Assembly: GCA_002293625.1 (NCBI GenBank)
Contig: DBDP01000149.1
Span: forward strand, 75,083-105,246
DNA: 30,164 bases
Reading direction: 5' to 3'
From: Clostridiales bacterium UBA929
GTDB lineage: Bacteria; Bacillota; Clostridia; Oscillospirales; UBA929
Positions 1-7,004 of this stretch are shown in pieces. The translations under genes and the position numbers were made by a program. The notes under the pieces are model-generated. The model ran no database searches. It worked only from the letters and a program-made list of their open reading frames with translations, and was not told where the DNA came from. Numbering within the stretch: position 1 is the first letter of the stretch; every line of letters begins with the position of its first letter.

Positions 1-51
1 ATGCGGTTCATACCCGCAGTGTCGTTGGTTCAATTCCAATCGCCGCTACCA
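1..51 (+). tRNA. tRNA-Met (CAT), elongator type, 5'-truncated by window edge
   Basis: The window opens inside the anticodon arm. A 5-bp stem (TGCGG/CCGCA) encloses the 7-nt loop TTCATAC with anticodon CAT at 9-11. It is followed by a variable region, a T-arm (GTTGG, loop TTCAATT, CCAAT) and the 3' acceptor strand CGCCGCT, then A and an encoded CCA at 49-51. The anticodon stem lacks the three consecutive G-C pairs of initiator tRNA and matches the Gram-positive elongator tRNA-Met pattern. A tRNA-Ile2 whose CAT is modified to lysidine cannot be fully excluded without the 5' half. Confidence 0.85.
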
Positions 52-62
52 TCCGCAAATCA

Positions 63-84
63 CTCCGTCCATCATAGGGCGGAG
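63..84 (+). other. hairpin between the two tRNAs
   Basis: An 8-bp stem (CTCCGTCC at 63-70 with GGGCGGAG at 77-84, one G-U pair) closes a 6-nt loop. No T-tract follows, so it is not a standard terminator. It may be a processing structure within the tRNA transcript or chance; the role is unknown. Confidence 0.3.
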
Positions 85-91
85 CCAATAC

Positions 92-166
92 GGCCCGTTG
101 GTCAAGCGGTTAAGACACCGCCCTTTCACGGCGGTAACAGGAGTTCGATTCTCCTACGGGTCACCA
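92..166 (+). tRNA. tRNA-Glu (TTC)
   Basis: This is a complete 75-nt cloverleaf including an encoded CCA. The acceptor stem GGCCCGT pairs with ACGGGTC with one G-U. The anticodon stem CCGCC/GGCGG (118-122 with 130-134) encloses loop CTTTCAC, with anticodon TTC at 125-127. The T-loop TTCGATT is canonical. It lies 40 nt after tRNA-Met and just before a strong terminator, so the two are probably co-transcribed from a promoter upstream of the window. Confidence 0.97.
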
Positions 167-171
167 AGCCG

Positions 172-206
172 AACCCCCTGTATCCTCAATGGGTACAGGG
201 GGTTTT
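172..206 (+). terminator. rho-independent terminator of the tRNA operon
   Basis: A 12-bp stem with one G-U (CCCCCTGTA at 174-182 against TACAGGGGG at 194-202, extended by TCC/GGG) has a 5-nt loop and is followed by TTTT at 203-206. It starts within 10 nt of the tRNA-Glu 3' end. From here to the end of the ABC transporter genes at 286 no further gene is seen. Confidence 0.9.
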
Positions 207-285
207 GTGTGGGTGATTCACAGGGTTCTATGCACCATTACGCACCGTTTTCCACCATCGTTTGGTGGTAAAAATGGCGGAATAT

Positions 286-1251
286 TTAGCCGACCTGTTT
301 CCATTTCGCGTACAGATTCGCAAGCCCCTCCTCCAGCGACGTTTGCGTGAAGCTGACATCGGCGACGCCGTCCAGTTGCGCAAGTTCCCGAAGCAGGCTG
401 CCGGTATCTTGACAGTCTATCTCCCTCTGGCTTCCGTCATGAAACTGCACGGACGCTCTTTTCGTGCAGTTCAACTCATTCCGCAGATCCGCGAATCCGC
501 CGTCAAACGCTAATTTACCATGCGCAATCAAAAGTATCCGTCGTGCCATTTCCTCTAAATCGTCCATATCGTGGCTGGTGACAACAATTGTCGTTCCACT
601 TTGCGCGTTTAACTGCTTCAAAAATTCGATCATCTGGCGCTTTGCCATAACGTCCAACCCCAGCGTCGGTTCGTCCAGCAGAATCAAAGAGGGGCTGTGC
701 AGCAGCAGCATCGCGAGATCGGCTCTCATACGCTGCCCAAGCGACAGCTCACGCACGAAGGTTTTCAGCAAGTCGCCGATACCCAGCAATTCCGTTACCA
801 TCGCTAAGTTTAAGCGGTACACTTCGTCTGGAATATCCCAAACGACCTTTTTCCACTCAAAACTTTGTATTACGGGATGATCCCACCAAAGCTCGGTTCG
901 GTTTCCGAATAAGACACCCAAATGGCTCATGATGGCGCGGCGCTGCTTTTGCGGCGACATTCCCAGCACAGACAACTCACCCGAAGTGGGCAGCAGCATC
1001 CCGGACAAGAGCTTCATTGTTGTGCTTTTTCCCGCGCCGTTCGGTCCGGCATACGCGACAAACTCACCCTTTTGTATCTCAAACGAAACGTTGTCCAGAG
1101 CGGTTATAATACGCTTTTCAGGTTTCAGCAAATTCCTAAGTACGCCCTTGCGTGTATTGTCCCGCTGCCATTGCTCGAACGTCTTGGTGACACCGCGGAT
1201 GCTAACGGCGGAATCCGAACGGGACATATCTGTTTGAACCTTTTTTGACAT
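286..1251 (-). CDS. ABC transporter ATP-binding protein (COG4586 type)
   Basis: The 321-aa product is the cytoplasmic ATPase of an ABC-2 type exporter. Visible motifs are Walker A GPNGAGKST (69-77), signature LSLGQ (169-173), Walker B LILLDEP (189-195) and the H-loop histidine in TSHDMDD (H227). The segment FGNRTELWWDHP (115-126) matches the characteristic FGxRxxLWWDLP stretch of this subfamily, although residues usually Gln there are Asn and Glu. It is the last of three minus-strand genes. Its start overlaps the preceding permease by 50 bp; an AAAGGA about 10 nt upstream supports this ATG, with a later ATG at 1227 possible. The transported substrate cannot be read from the sequence; some relatives are linked to drug or lipid export. 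Confidence 0.93.
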   Translation of the reverse strand: MSKKVQTDMSRSDSAVSIRGVTKTFEQWQRDNTRKGVLRNLLKPEKRIITALDNVSFEIQKGEFVAYAGPNGAGKSTTMKLLSGMLLPTSGELSVLGMSPQKQRRAIMSHLGVLFGNRTELWWDHPVIQSFEWKKVVWDIPDEVYRLNLAMVTELLGIGDLLKTFVRELSLGQRMRADLAMLLLHSPSLILLDEPTLGLDVMAKRQMIEFLKQLNAQSGTTIVVTSHDMDDLEEMARRILLIAHGKLAFDGGFADLRNELNCTKRASVQFHDGSQREIDCQDTGSLLRELAQLDGVADVSFTQTSLEEGLANLYAKWKQVG

Positions 1252-2050
1252 AATGATTCAATCCTTTCTTAAAGACAATCCTCGTGATCAGAAACAGGAG
1301 CAGCGCGAAGAGTACGGGGTAATATGCGCTTAGGTTCAACGGCGGCTTACCCAGCAGGCAGAGCGCCGGGAACCACGCCATCAACCCCTCCGGCAAGATC
1401 GTCAGCAACGGTACTTGGATAAACAATGGCATACCCGAAAGCGGGAATGTCCCCAAACCCCACGTTCCCTCGATAACGGTGCTTGAAATCTCCTCGGCGG
1501 CGACCGGTGCGTAAAACGCGATACTGGATACTAAGTACGACCGCGCCACAATCACCGCCAGTGTGGCGACTAAATAAGCCGTCAGCATTAAAACCCACGC
1601 GGGCGTCACCTGAATGCTCAGTCTGCCGACAGATATAACCATCAGAACGATTCCCATGATGATGTTGCTGCCTCCTGTAAACGGCGAAAAGCCGGAAGTG
1701 GATAGCTGGAGAACGAGAGGCAGGGGTTGGATGAACAGATGCTCAAGCTGCCCCCGCCCGATAATTCGGCTGATGTGGATGTTATTGGCGGAGCCGAACA
1801 TGGTAAACAACCCGGTATTCATTGTGGAAAACGCCATCATAAACAGCACCTCGTCGGCGCTCATGCCGCCGATACCGCCGAACCGCGACGCGATCAAAAA
1901 CGCTCCCGATACCGTCGCGATGTTGTTGACAATATCACCGACAATGCCGAGAATGGCGTATTTCGTATCGCGAAGAAGCCAAACCAAATCCATCTTCGCG
2001 GAGATTGCGAATAATTTCATAATACGCTTCAATGGTTTTTTAACCGCCAT
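1202..2050 (-). CDS. ABC-2 type exporter permease (DUF990/COG3694-like)
   Basis: The 282-aa protein has about six hydrophobic segments after a basic N-terminus and is a membrane permease subunit. The stretch RIIGRGQLEHLFIQPLP, about 95-110 residues in, is typical of the permeases that accompany COG4586 ATPases (known family feature). Its ATG overlaps the upstream permease stop by 11 bp and its own 3' end overlaps the ATPase by 50 bp, which indicates tight translational coupling of a three-gene transporter. The C-terminal tail is short and basic. Which of the two related permease families it belongs to is uncertain. Confidence 0.88.
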   Translation of the reverse strand: MAVKKPLKRIMKLFAISAKMDLVWLLRDTKYAILGIVGDIVNNIATVSGAFLIASRFGGIGGMSADEVLFMMAFSTMNTGLFTMFGSANNIHISRIIGRGQLEHLFIQPLPLVLQLSTSGFSPFTGGSNIIMGIVLMVISVGRLSIQVTPAWVLMLTAYLVATLAVIVARSYLVSSIAFYAPVAAEEISSTVIEGTWGLGTFPLSGMPLFIQVPLLTILPEGLMAWFPALCLLGKPPLNLSAYYPVLFALLLFLITRIVFKKGLNHYVKKGSNRYVPFGFRR

Positions 2051-2807
2051 AGCTCACCATTCCCTCCTGAGATTTTTTCCAAACAAGTAGCGCGACCGGC
2101 CATAAGATGATATTCCAAAGTATTTGCAGCGCGACCGTCTCGCCCGTGTCCGCCGTGCCTGCGAACACAGACAGCGGCGCGCCGCCAAGCGAGGCGAACG
2201 GCTGATACTTCATCACGCGATCCATCCCGAACGGCAATAGCCGTATCGGGATAACAGTGCCGGAAAGCACCGCCGCAATCGCCGAGCGCAGCCGCCCGAT
2301 AAGCCAGCTCATATTACGAAGTTTGATGGATAAGCAAGCCATCAGAAGATCGACGGCAAAGCCGAGCGAGATGCAGAGAAGTAAACTGAGAAAAAACAGC
2401 GGCGACGCGGGGATCAAGTTTACGCCAAGCGACAGGGCGACCGCCGCAGCCGGCAGGGAAAAGAACAGAAACATGGGTACCCATCTTCCGGCGGTCTGCG
2501 CGGTAAGCTGCGCGAAAACCGGGAGCGGACGCCCGTACAGTTTAAGGATTACGCCCTCCGACAGCCAGCCCGAAGCGGCGGTTTCCACAACCAACAGCTC
2601 ACCGAGCAGCGAACTGACAGTTGTGTAGGTCATCATTTGCGCCATGCTCATCCCGGCGTCCGCGCCGGAGGAGAGTACGGTGCGCCACAGAAACAGCAGA
2701 GCAATCAGCGTGAAAATCTTCATCAAAATGTCAGGCAGCAGGTAAACCACGCCGCCGTTCATCACTTCGAGCGCGGACAGGCGGGCGGTTTTGAAATATT
2801 TTTTCAT
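2040..2807 (-). CDS. ABC-2 type exporter permease, first subunit
   Basis: The 255-aa polytopic membrane protein is the first gene of the exporter operon. It begins with a short basic segment (MKKYFKTAR), then about six hydrophobic helices, and carries the loop SEGVILKLYGRPLPVFAQL near residues 83-101. That loop corresponds to the cytoplasmic G-x-L-x-x-L-x-x-P-L-P region shared by permeases of this class and by the next gene. An AAAGGA lies about 11 nt before the ATG. No convincing promoter is seen in the 128 bp upstream, which is occupied by GC-rich hairpin repeats; expression might come from read-through or a weak promoter. Confidence 0.88.
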   Translation of the reverse strand: MKKYFKTARLSALEVMNGGVVYLLPDILMKIFTLIALLFLWRTVLSSGADAGMSMAQMMTYTTVSSLLGELLVVETAASGWLSEGVILKLYGRPLPVFAQLTAQTAGRWVPMFLFFSLPAAAVALSLGVNLIPASPLFFLSLLLCISLGFAVDLLMACLSIKLRNMSWLIGRLRSAIAAVLSGTVIPIRLLPFGMDRVMKYQPFASLGGAPLSVFAGTADTGETVALQILWNIILWPVALLVWKKSQEGMVSYGG

Positions 2808-2840
2808 GTGTTATCGTCCTTTTTTTACAACGGTTTCATC

Positions 2841-2863
2841 GTAGGGGCGCGCATTGCGCGTCC
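2841..2863 (+). repeat. GTAGGGGCG-type hairpin repeat, copy 1
   Basis: A GC-rich inverted repeat begins GTAGGGGCGCG and folds around GCGCGC/GCGCG. The GTAGGG(G) opening recurs at 5943, and in reverse orientation at 9956 and 11269, always between genes. It lies directly next to a second repeat type at 2895. Confidence 0.5.
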
Positions 2864-2894
2864 ATGGGATAATCGCCCCAACGTAGCCCCTATT

Positions 2895-2928
2895 GGAAGG
2901 GAGTGGCGGCGTAGCCGCCGGGGGATGT
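2895..2928 (+). repeat. GGAAGGG-GTGGCGGC hairpin repeat, copy 1
   Basis: This 34-bp element consists of GGAAGGGAGTGGCGGC, a short spacer and GCCGCC, then GGGGGATGT, and contains a GGCGGC/GCCGCC stem. A near-identical copy lies at 11207-11240 in the same orientation and also in an intergenic gap. It is neither coding nor followed by a T-tract. Confidence 0.6.
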
Positions 2929-2935
2929 GGCGCGC

Positions 2936-2971
2936 AAAAATGCCCGGGTATTCCGATTGAATACCCGGGCA
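2936..2971 (-). terminator. rho-independent terminator of the 64-codon unit
   Basis: A perfect 13-bp stem (2941-2953 with 2959-2971, arms TGCCCGGGTATTC and GAATACCCGGGCA) with a 5-nt loop is followed on the minus strand by TTTTT (2936-2940). It begins 21 nt after the stop of the small ORF at 2992 and separates it from the exporter operon. Confidence 0.93.
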
Positions 2972-2991
2972 TCTCAAGATACACCTAACGG

Positions 2992-3186
2992 TTAAGTAAG
3001 GCAGCTTTGAGGCGAGAGGCGTTCAATACGGCTAAAATGGGCAGAGCTATCCTGTAAACGCTTGAAAATGGCGGTAACAACCGTCAAAATCGCGCACCTA
3101 TCCCATAACGCCGCATATTTGAATGCGCGTCTGCTCAGAACTTCGCTTCCGGGATACGCTTCCCCGAATACGAGCCGCTTGCTCAT
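2992..3186 (-). CDS. small basic hypothetical protein (64 aa) with its own promoter and terminator
   Basis: I do not recognise this product. The ORF begins MSKRLVFGEAYPG, has a hydrophobic middle (AILTVVTAIF near residues 33-42), two cysteines (C32, C62), and is basic overall. Coding is suggested by a near-perfect Shine-Dalgarno (AAAGGCGGTGA, about 8 nt before the ATG), an extended consensus promoter immediately upstream and a strong terminator just downstream. Against it, third-position GC looks lower than in neighbouring genes and no family is recognised, so the transcript could instead be a regulatory RNA of about 290 nt. It lies between tldE and an ABC exporter. The hydrophobic segment would also fit a small membrane-associated peptide. 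Confidence 0.45.
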   Translation of the reverse strand: MSKRLVFGEAYPGSEVLSRRAFKYAALWDRCAILTVVTAIFKRLQDSSAHFSRIERLSPQSCLT

Positions 3187-3232
3187 AGCCTCTCACCGCC
3201 TTTCTAATTGGAGTATCCGCGTGTCTTCGCTC

Positions 3233-3261
3233 ATTTTAGCACATCAGATATGTGATGTCAA
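3233..3261 (-). promoter_or_regulatory. extended -10 sigma-A promoter for the 64-codon unit
   Basis: On the minus strand the -35 is TTGACA (3256-3261), the spacer is 17 nt and the -10 is TAAAAT (3233-3238), preceded by an extended TGC. The -35 is perfect and the -10 has one mismatch. The promoter lies at the very 3' end of tldE, and the expected start site is near 3226, about 40 nt before the ATG at 3186. Confidence 0.88.
3241..3258 (-). promoter_or_regulatory. palindromic operator-like site in the promoter spacer
   Basis: ACATCA-GATATG-TGATGT is an inverted repeat in which 16 of 18 positions are symmetric. It fills the spacer and touches the -35 element, a place where a bound repressor would block RNA polymerase. 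The binding protein is unknown and no regulator gene is adjacent. Confidence 0.55.
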
Positions 3262-4538
3262 CCAGATATAACGATATTCTCCGCTCTTACCCACGGACGT
3301 TTGTTTATCCCGGTGGACAAAGACTCGCTTGAAATACCGGAAATGTTGTTAAACACGTCCAAAAGATTACCGGAAATCATGGTTTCCTGCACCGGACGGA
3401 CGATCTTTCCGTTTTCGATGTAAAAGCTGTTCTTTGCGACGCCGGAAAAGTCGCCTTTGTCGTTCGGCGCTCCGCCAGAAAACCGCCCGACCAGCAAGCC
3501 GCGCTTCACGCCGCTGATCAATTCATCCCGCCGCATCTCCCCGGGCAGCAGCGTGATATGCTCGCCGTAGTTGGCACTGCGCGGACGCCCCAGTTTTCGG
3601 GCGCTGTACTGATTCAGCAGGAAGCATTTCAGCGTCCCGTTTTTTATCACCGTCATATCGTGCGCGCGGAACCCGTCCGGCGTCAGGCGGATGCCGCACA
3701 GCTCGGGGTCGGAGGGATTGGAGACAAACGTGACATTTTTCCCCGCGACGCTTTGGGAGAGTTTATCCTTCAACAGGCTTGTTCCGGCGATGATCGCGCT
3801 CCCCGACAGGTAAGCGTTCGCGAAATATTCAATCATATTGCCAAGCGGCTCCGGCGCGAATACAACGCTCCCGGTAAATTTGCTCCCCAGCGCTTTCGCG
3901 CCCAGCTCCCGCGCGCTCTGCTCCATAATTATGCCGGTTCCGCCCCGCTCCGTGAAGGGTACGCCGAGATCGCGAAAGGCTGCATAAGTATAATTCATCG
4001 AGCCGGTCGCGCGCTCGTCGCCCGCGCTGAAGGTAAATCCGCAGCCGTAATCCCCGCTCCGCGCCGAGATATAGACGCCGTTGGTGTTACCCACCGCCAT
4101 GGTACGCGACACAAACTCGCAGCCACCGTCGGTGATTCGTATCTCCGGCAAACGGGTTTGCACATCGCCTAAAAATTCGTCCAAACGGCTGTACATCATA
4201 TCGCGGTCGCAACTTTCGGGGCCGTCGTTGTATTCCGGCGCGCCGTCCTCCGCCTCCGCGATGTCGTTTGCTTCGTCTTCCTGCGCGCCCCTCGCCTGCT
4301 CCACCGCTTCGAAAGCCGATTTTTCCAAATCCTGAAGCTGATTGACGCTTTGCGTACCCTTGCGCTTCCCCACCAGCGCCGTCAGGACAAGGTTTGTGTT
4401 GTGCGTTGTGAACATCCCCTCGATCTTTCCCGCTTCCAGCGCAAGCTCCGTTTTTTCGGAGCGCGTAACCCAGCACTGCGCGCGATCCGCGCCCGCCGCC
4501 GCGAGCGTGTCCAAGACTTGCCGAACGATCTCACGCAT
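3258..4538 (-). CDS. tldE: TldE/PmbA-family metalloprotease subunit
   Basis: The 426-aa product is the partner subunit of the TldD/TldE heterodimeric protease, known for trimming peptides such as the microcin B17 precursor and CcdA. It lacks the HExxxH motif, as TldE/PmbA proteins do, and retains family stretches such as GGAPNDKGDFSGVAKNSFYI and the C-terminal ETMISGNLLDV. The reading frame continues upstream to 4598, but the ATG at 4538 is chosen because GGGAGGCG lies about 10 nt before it and it starts 4 bp after the tldD stop. The adjacency to tldD indicates co-expression as a complex. Its tail contains the promoter of the next unit. Confidence 0.93.
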   Translation of the reverse strand: MREIVRQVLDTLAAAGADRAQCWVTRSEKTELALEAGKIEGMFTTHNTNLVLTALVGKRKGTQSVNQLQDLEKSAFEAVEQARGAQEDEANDIAEAEDGAPEYNDGPESCDRDMMYSRLDEFLGDVQTRLPEIRITDGGCEFVSRTMAVGNTNGVYISARSGDYGCGFTFSAGDERATGSMNYTYAAFRDLGVPFTERGGTGIIMEQSARELGAKALGSKFTGSVVFAPEPLGNMIEYFANAYLSGSAIIAGTSLLKDKLSQSVAGKNVTFVSNPSDPELCGIRLTPDGFRAHDMTVIKNGTLKCFLLNQYSARKLGRPRSANYGEHITLLPGEMRRDELISGVKRGLLVGRFSGGAPNDKGDFSGVAKNSFYIENGKIVRPVQETMISGNLLDVFNNISGISSESLSTGINKRPWVRAENIVISG

Positions 4539-4542
4539 ACGC

Positions 4543-5928
4543 TCATTCGCCTCCCACGTTGATCCGGCACAGGATAGCGGGACCGCCCATGCCGACAACC
4601 ATCATCTGCTTTTTGCCGCAGAAACCCGACGCCTCCCATTTCAGGTCGTCGCTCACCATCGAAACGGTTTTCAACATCTCAAAGGCGACGCCCGACACCG
4701 TCGTGTTGGTCAGCGCACGCCCCAGCTTCCCGTTTTTGATTTCAAAACCCAGCCCCACGCCGAACATGAATTCCCCCGTCATGTCGGCTTGCCCGTTGGT
4801 CGGATGGGAGAGGTAATACCCGTCCTCCACCGAGGCGATTAAATCCGCGAGTTTGTCCGTACCGGGCAGGATACACGTATTGCGCATACGGATCAGCGGC
4901 TCGTCGGAGAAAGCGAACGCTCGGGCGTTCCCCATCGGCTCGGCGCCGAACTCCCGCGCTGTCCGGCGGTTGTGCATGTAGCCTTTCAGAATTCCGCCCT
5001 CAATCAACACGGCGTCCCGCGCCAAAACGCCTTCATCATCGGCGTACACCGGTACGGGGCATGTTTGCCCGAACGCCGTGTGCGCGAAATCCACGATGGA
5101 GATTTTCTCGCTCGCCACCGTTCGGTTCAGCATCTTCCCGGCGACGGAACCGCCCCGCACAAGATCGCACTCGACGGTATGCCCCACCGCCTCGTGGGCA
5201 AGGATCCCCGCCAGATCGGGCGCAAGCACACAGGTTTTCACGCCGCCCGACGGACGCACGCCCTCCCGCTTCTTCATCAGAGCCTCGTAACACGCGTCAA
5301 TCTCACCGTACAGCGCGGCGGGGTCGCAGAACAGGTCTTCATACTCACCGCCGCCGCCCGCCGGAGGCATCATCAGGTCGACCGGCGCGCCTTCTTTCCC
5401 CTCGGCGGAAAGCATGACCAATACCGAAGTGCGCGGCAGAAATGTATGCGCCTCCGCGCCGCCCAACACGGCGATGGTCTTTTCCATCGTAAGTCCGCTC
5501 AGGATAACGCGGCGGCTGACCAGCGCGGGATATGTCTTTGCAATATAGTCGTCCAGCGCGCGGACAAAATTGAGCTTGTCCGACGCGCTCGCGCGTTTCT
5601 GTTCCTTTCGCGGAACGTAAACGTCTTTTGCGGCGCAGCCGGTGTGCAAATCCGCTTCTTTCCGACCCGTCCGCCCGCTCAAAAAGAGCGCGTTACTCCG
5701 CGCCGCTTCCAAAACGATTTTCACCGATTCGGCGGTTTGCTCCGGCGCGGACGCGAAGCCCCACATTCCGGCGCAAACGCGCGCCGACACGCCCCCGTTG
5801 GTATTCACCGCGTTGGCAGTTAAGTTTCCGTTCAGCATCTGAATGCCGGTGGACGTGTTGGTTTGCGCGCGCAGCTCGGCGTAATCGGAAATCCCGCCGA
5901 GCGCCGCCGCCAGCTCCTTCGGCGTCAT
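4543..5928 (-). CDS. tldD: TldD-family zinc metalloprotease subunit
   Basis: The 461-aa protein is the catalytic subunit of the TldD/TldE protease. The zinc motif HEAVGH is at 245-250 (HExxxH) and a cysteine in SGFCGK (C437) fits the third metal ligand known for the family. Conserved blocks GGILKGYMHNRRTA and NGQADMTGEFMFGVG are present, and the length is close to the usual 450-480 aa. The enzyme degrades unfolded or small peptides in the cytoplasm. GGGGTGG precedes the ATG. It is followed 4 bp later by tldE and preceded, after a 56-bp gap holding a GC hairpin repeat, by a DUF6514-like gene. Confidence 0.96.
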   Translation of the reverse strand: MTPKELAAALGGISDYAELRAQTNTSTGIQMLNGNLTANAVNTNGGVSARVCAGMWGFASAPEQTAESVKIVLEAARSNALFLSGRTGRKEADLHTGCAAKDVYVPRKEQKRASASDKLNFVRALDDYIAKTYPALVSRRVILSGLTMEKTIAVLGGAEAHTFLPRTSVLVMLSAEGKEGAPVDLMMPPAGGGGEYEDLFCDPAALYGEIDACYEALMKKREGVRPSGGVKTCVLAPDLAGILAHEAVGHTVECDLVRGGSVAGKMLNRTVASEKISIVDFAHTAFGQTCPVPVYADDEGVLARDAVLIEGGILKGYMHNRRTAREFGAEPMGNARAFAFSDEPLIRMRNTCILPGTDKLADLIASVEDGYYLSHPTNGQADMTGEFMFGVGLGFEIKNGKLGRALTNTTVSGVAFEMLKTVSMVSDDLKWEASGFCGKKQMMVVGMGGPAILCRINVGGE

Positions 5929-5942
5929 GAAACCACCCCATT

Positions 5943-5967
5943 GTAGGGCGCGCCGCCCTCGGCGCGC
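5943..5967 (+). repeat. GTAGGG-type hairpin repeat, copy 2
   Basis: This GC-rich inverted repeat has arms GCGCGCCG and CGGCGCGC around a short loop, begins GTAGGGCGCG and is followed by TTTT. It sits between tldD and the gene at 5985 and shares the opening of the element at 2841. With the T-run it could act as a weak plus-strand terminator, but no plus-strand gene precedes it. Confidence 0.45.
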
Positions 5968-5984
5968 TTTTGGTTCTCAGCTTC

Positions 5985-6239
5985 TCAGTTATAGTAATCG
6001 CTTACTATGTCGTCTAACGTAACCGGCGTCACGCAGCCGCGCGCCAGTTTGTCGAGCAGCTGCCCGACCGATGCCCGGCTTGACGTCAGGCAAGGTTTTG
6101 CCGCGCTTTCGTTTCCCATCCGCACCTCGACGCCGTACAGCTCGCATCCCAAGTTGCCCGAGGTTTCGTCTATCAGCAGTGAGTATGTAATCTCCGCGCC
6201 GCCCGGTAAATTCGCGTTGGCATATGCTTCAGTCTTCAT
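5985..6239 (-). CDS. small DUF6514-like protein
   Basis: The 84-aa cytoplasmic protein has the layout I associate with clostridial DUF6514: an N-terminal YSLLIDE strand, a YGVEV strand near residue 35, then a C-terminal helix and the ending VTPVTLDDIVSDYYN. No function is established for that family. The ATG at 6239 is chosen over an in-frame start at 6299 because GGGAGG lies about 8 nt upstream. It sits in a same-strand series between plsC-like and tldD genes, with gaps of 66 and 56 bp. The family assignment is from memory of the pattern and is moderate. Confidence 0.75.
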   Translation of the reverse strand: MKTEAYANANLPGGAEITYSLLIDETSGNLGCELYGVEVRMGNESAAKPCLTSSRASVGQLLDKLARGCVTPVTLDDIVSDYYN

Positions 6240-6305
6240 AGTCAACCCTCCCGTTTTAGGGAGAGTATACACTACGGGCGCGGTCAAAAACTGTCGCAAA
6301 CTGGT

Positions 6306-7004
6306 TTACATAACATTTTTCAGTGTAAGCGGTTCATCAACAGACAGCATGTCCGATTTACAATCATCCAAGAGGCGCAGCGTTTCTGCGCGGGTGTTCT
6401 CACGCGGGAAAAGCGGCGGCAGGACGGTTAATGTCATCGGCGGCTTTCGCTTATAAAACACCTTTTTGCGGTAAGTAATCATCATCGGGACAATCGGGAC
6501 GTTGAACTTACAGGCATACGCAAACGCGCCGCGTGTAAAATGCCGGAGTTCGGGGCAGTAAGGCTCCAAATGCCCTTCCGGGAAAAAGTGAACCGCCCAG
6601 CCGCGTTCCAGCAAAGAGCCGACCCGATTCTCAAAAGTGGCAAACTCTTTCGGCGTCTTCGGGATGGGGAAGCATCCTAAATGCCGTGTGAAGAAACTGA
6701 TGTTTTTATCCTTCAAATTCTGCGGGATTGAGGCGAACACCATGCGGCGGCGGCGCATTTGTGCTGATACCATCGCGCAGTCGAGGGTGTGTACATGGTT
6801 ACTGACCGTAATGATACCGCCGTTTAGATCCTTGAGGTTTTCGCGTCCCCTAACGCGCACTCCGAAGACGATAAACATAACGACCCGTAAAACGGTCACG
6901 ACAAAGTGGTAAAAGCACGTATCGAAGAGGCGGCGCGGAAGAGACGGATTCAGGTAAGGGTCGCTTTCCGCGTTGCGGTGTTTATTCCTGCGTTCGGTAA
7001 TCAT
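6306..7004 (-). CDS. PlsC-family 1-acylglycerol-3-phosphate O-acyltransferase
   Basis: The 232-aa membrane-associated acyltransferase has the catalytic HX4D motif as NHVHTLD (69-75) and the substrate-binding FPEG motif as FFPEGH (140-145). An N-terminal hydrophobic helix (residues 33-48) precedes the catalytic domain, as is usual. Family members transfer acyl groups to lysophosphatidic acid or related lipids. The open frame extends to 7217, but that part overlaps the upstream glycosyltransferase in another frame; the ATG at 7004 with AGGAAG upstream leaves a 23-bp overlap consistent with coupling. Pairing with a GT4 enzyme suggests a role in phospholipid or glycolipid synthesis (inference). 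Confidence 0.9.
   Translation of the reverse strand: MITERRNKHRNAESDPYLNPSLPRRLFDTCFYHFVVTVLRVVMFIVFGVRVRGRENLKDLNGGIITVSNHVHTLDCAMVSAQMRRRRMVFASIPQNLKDKNISFFTRHLGCFPIPKTPKEFATFENRVGSLLERGWAVHFFPEGHLEPYCPELRHFTRGAFAYACKFNVPIVPMMITYRKKVFYKRKPPMTLTVLPPLFPRENTRAETLRLLDDCKSDMLSVDEPLTLKNVM

Noticed and set aside
248..276. Hairpin CCACCA/TGGTGG flanked by T and A runs after the ABC operon
   Set aside because: Read on the minus strand the T-run is on the 5' side and A-residues follow the stem, so it does not fit a rho-independent terminator for the exporter genes.
4972..5823. Long plus-strand open frame (283 codons) opposite tldD
   Set aside because: It is antisense to a clear TldD gene with intact motifs, its protein has a composition typical of antisense frames in GC-rich coding DNA (rich in Arg, His and Gln), and it has no Shine-Dalgarno.
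6240..6300. Possible promoter TTGACC ... TATACT before the DUF6514-like gene
   Set aside because: The spacing is only 12 nt, too short for sigma-A, and there is no extended -10.
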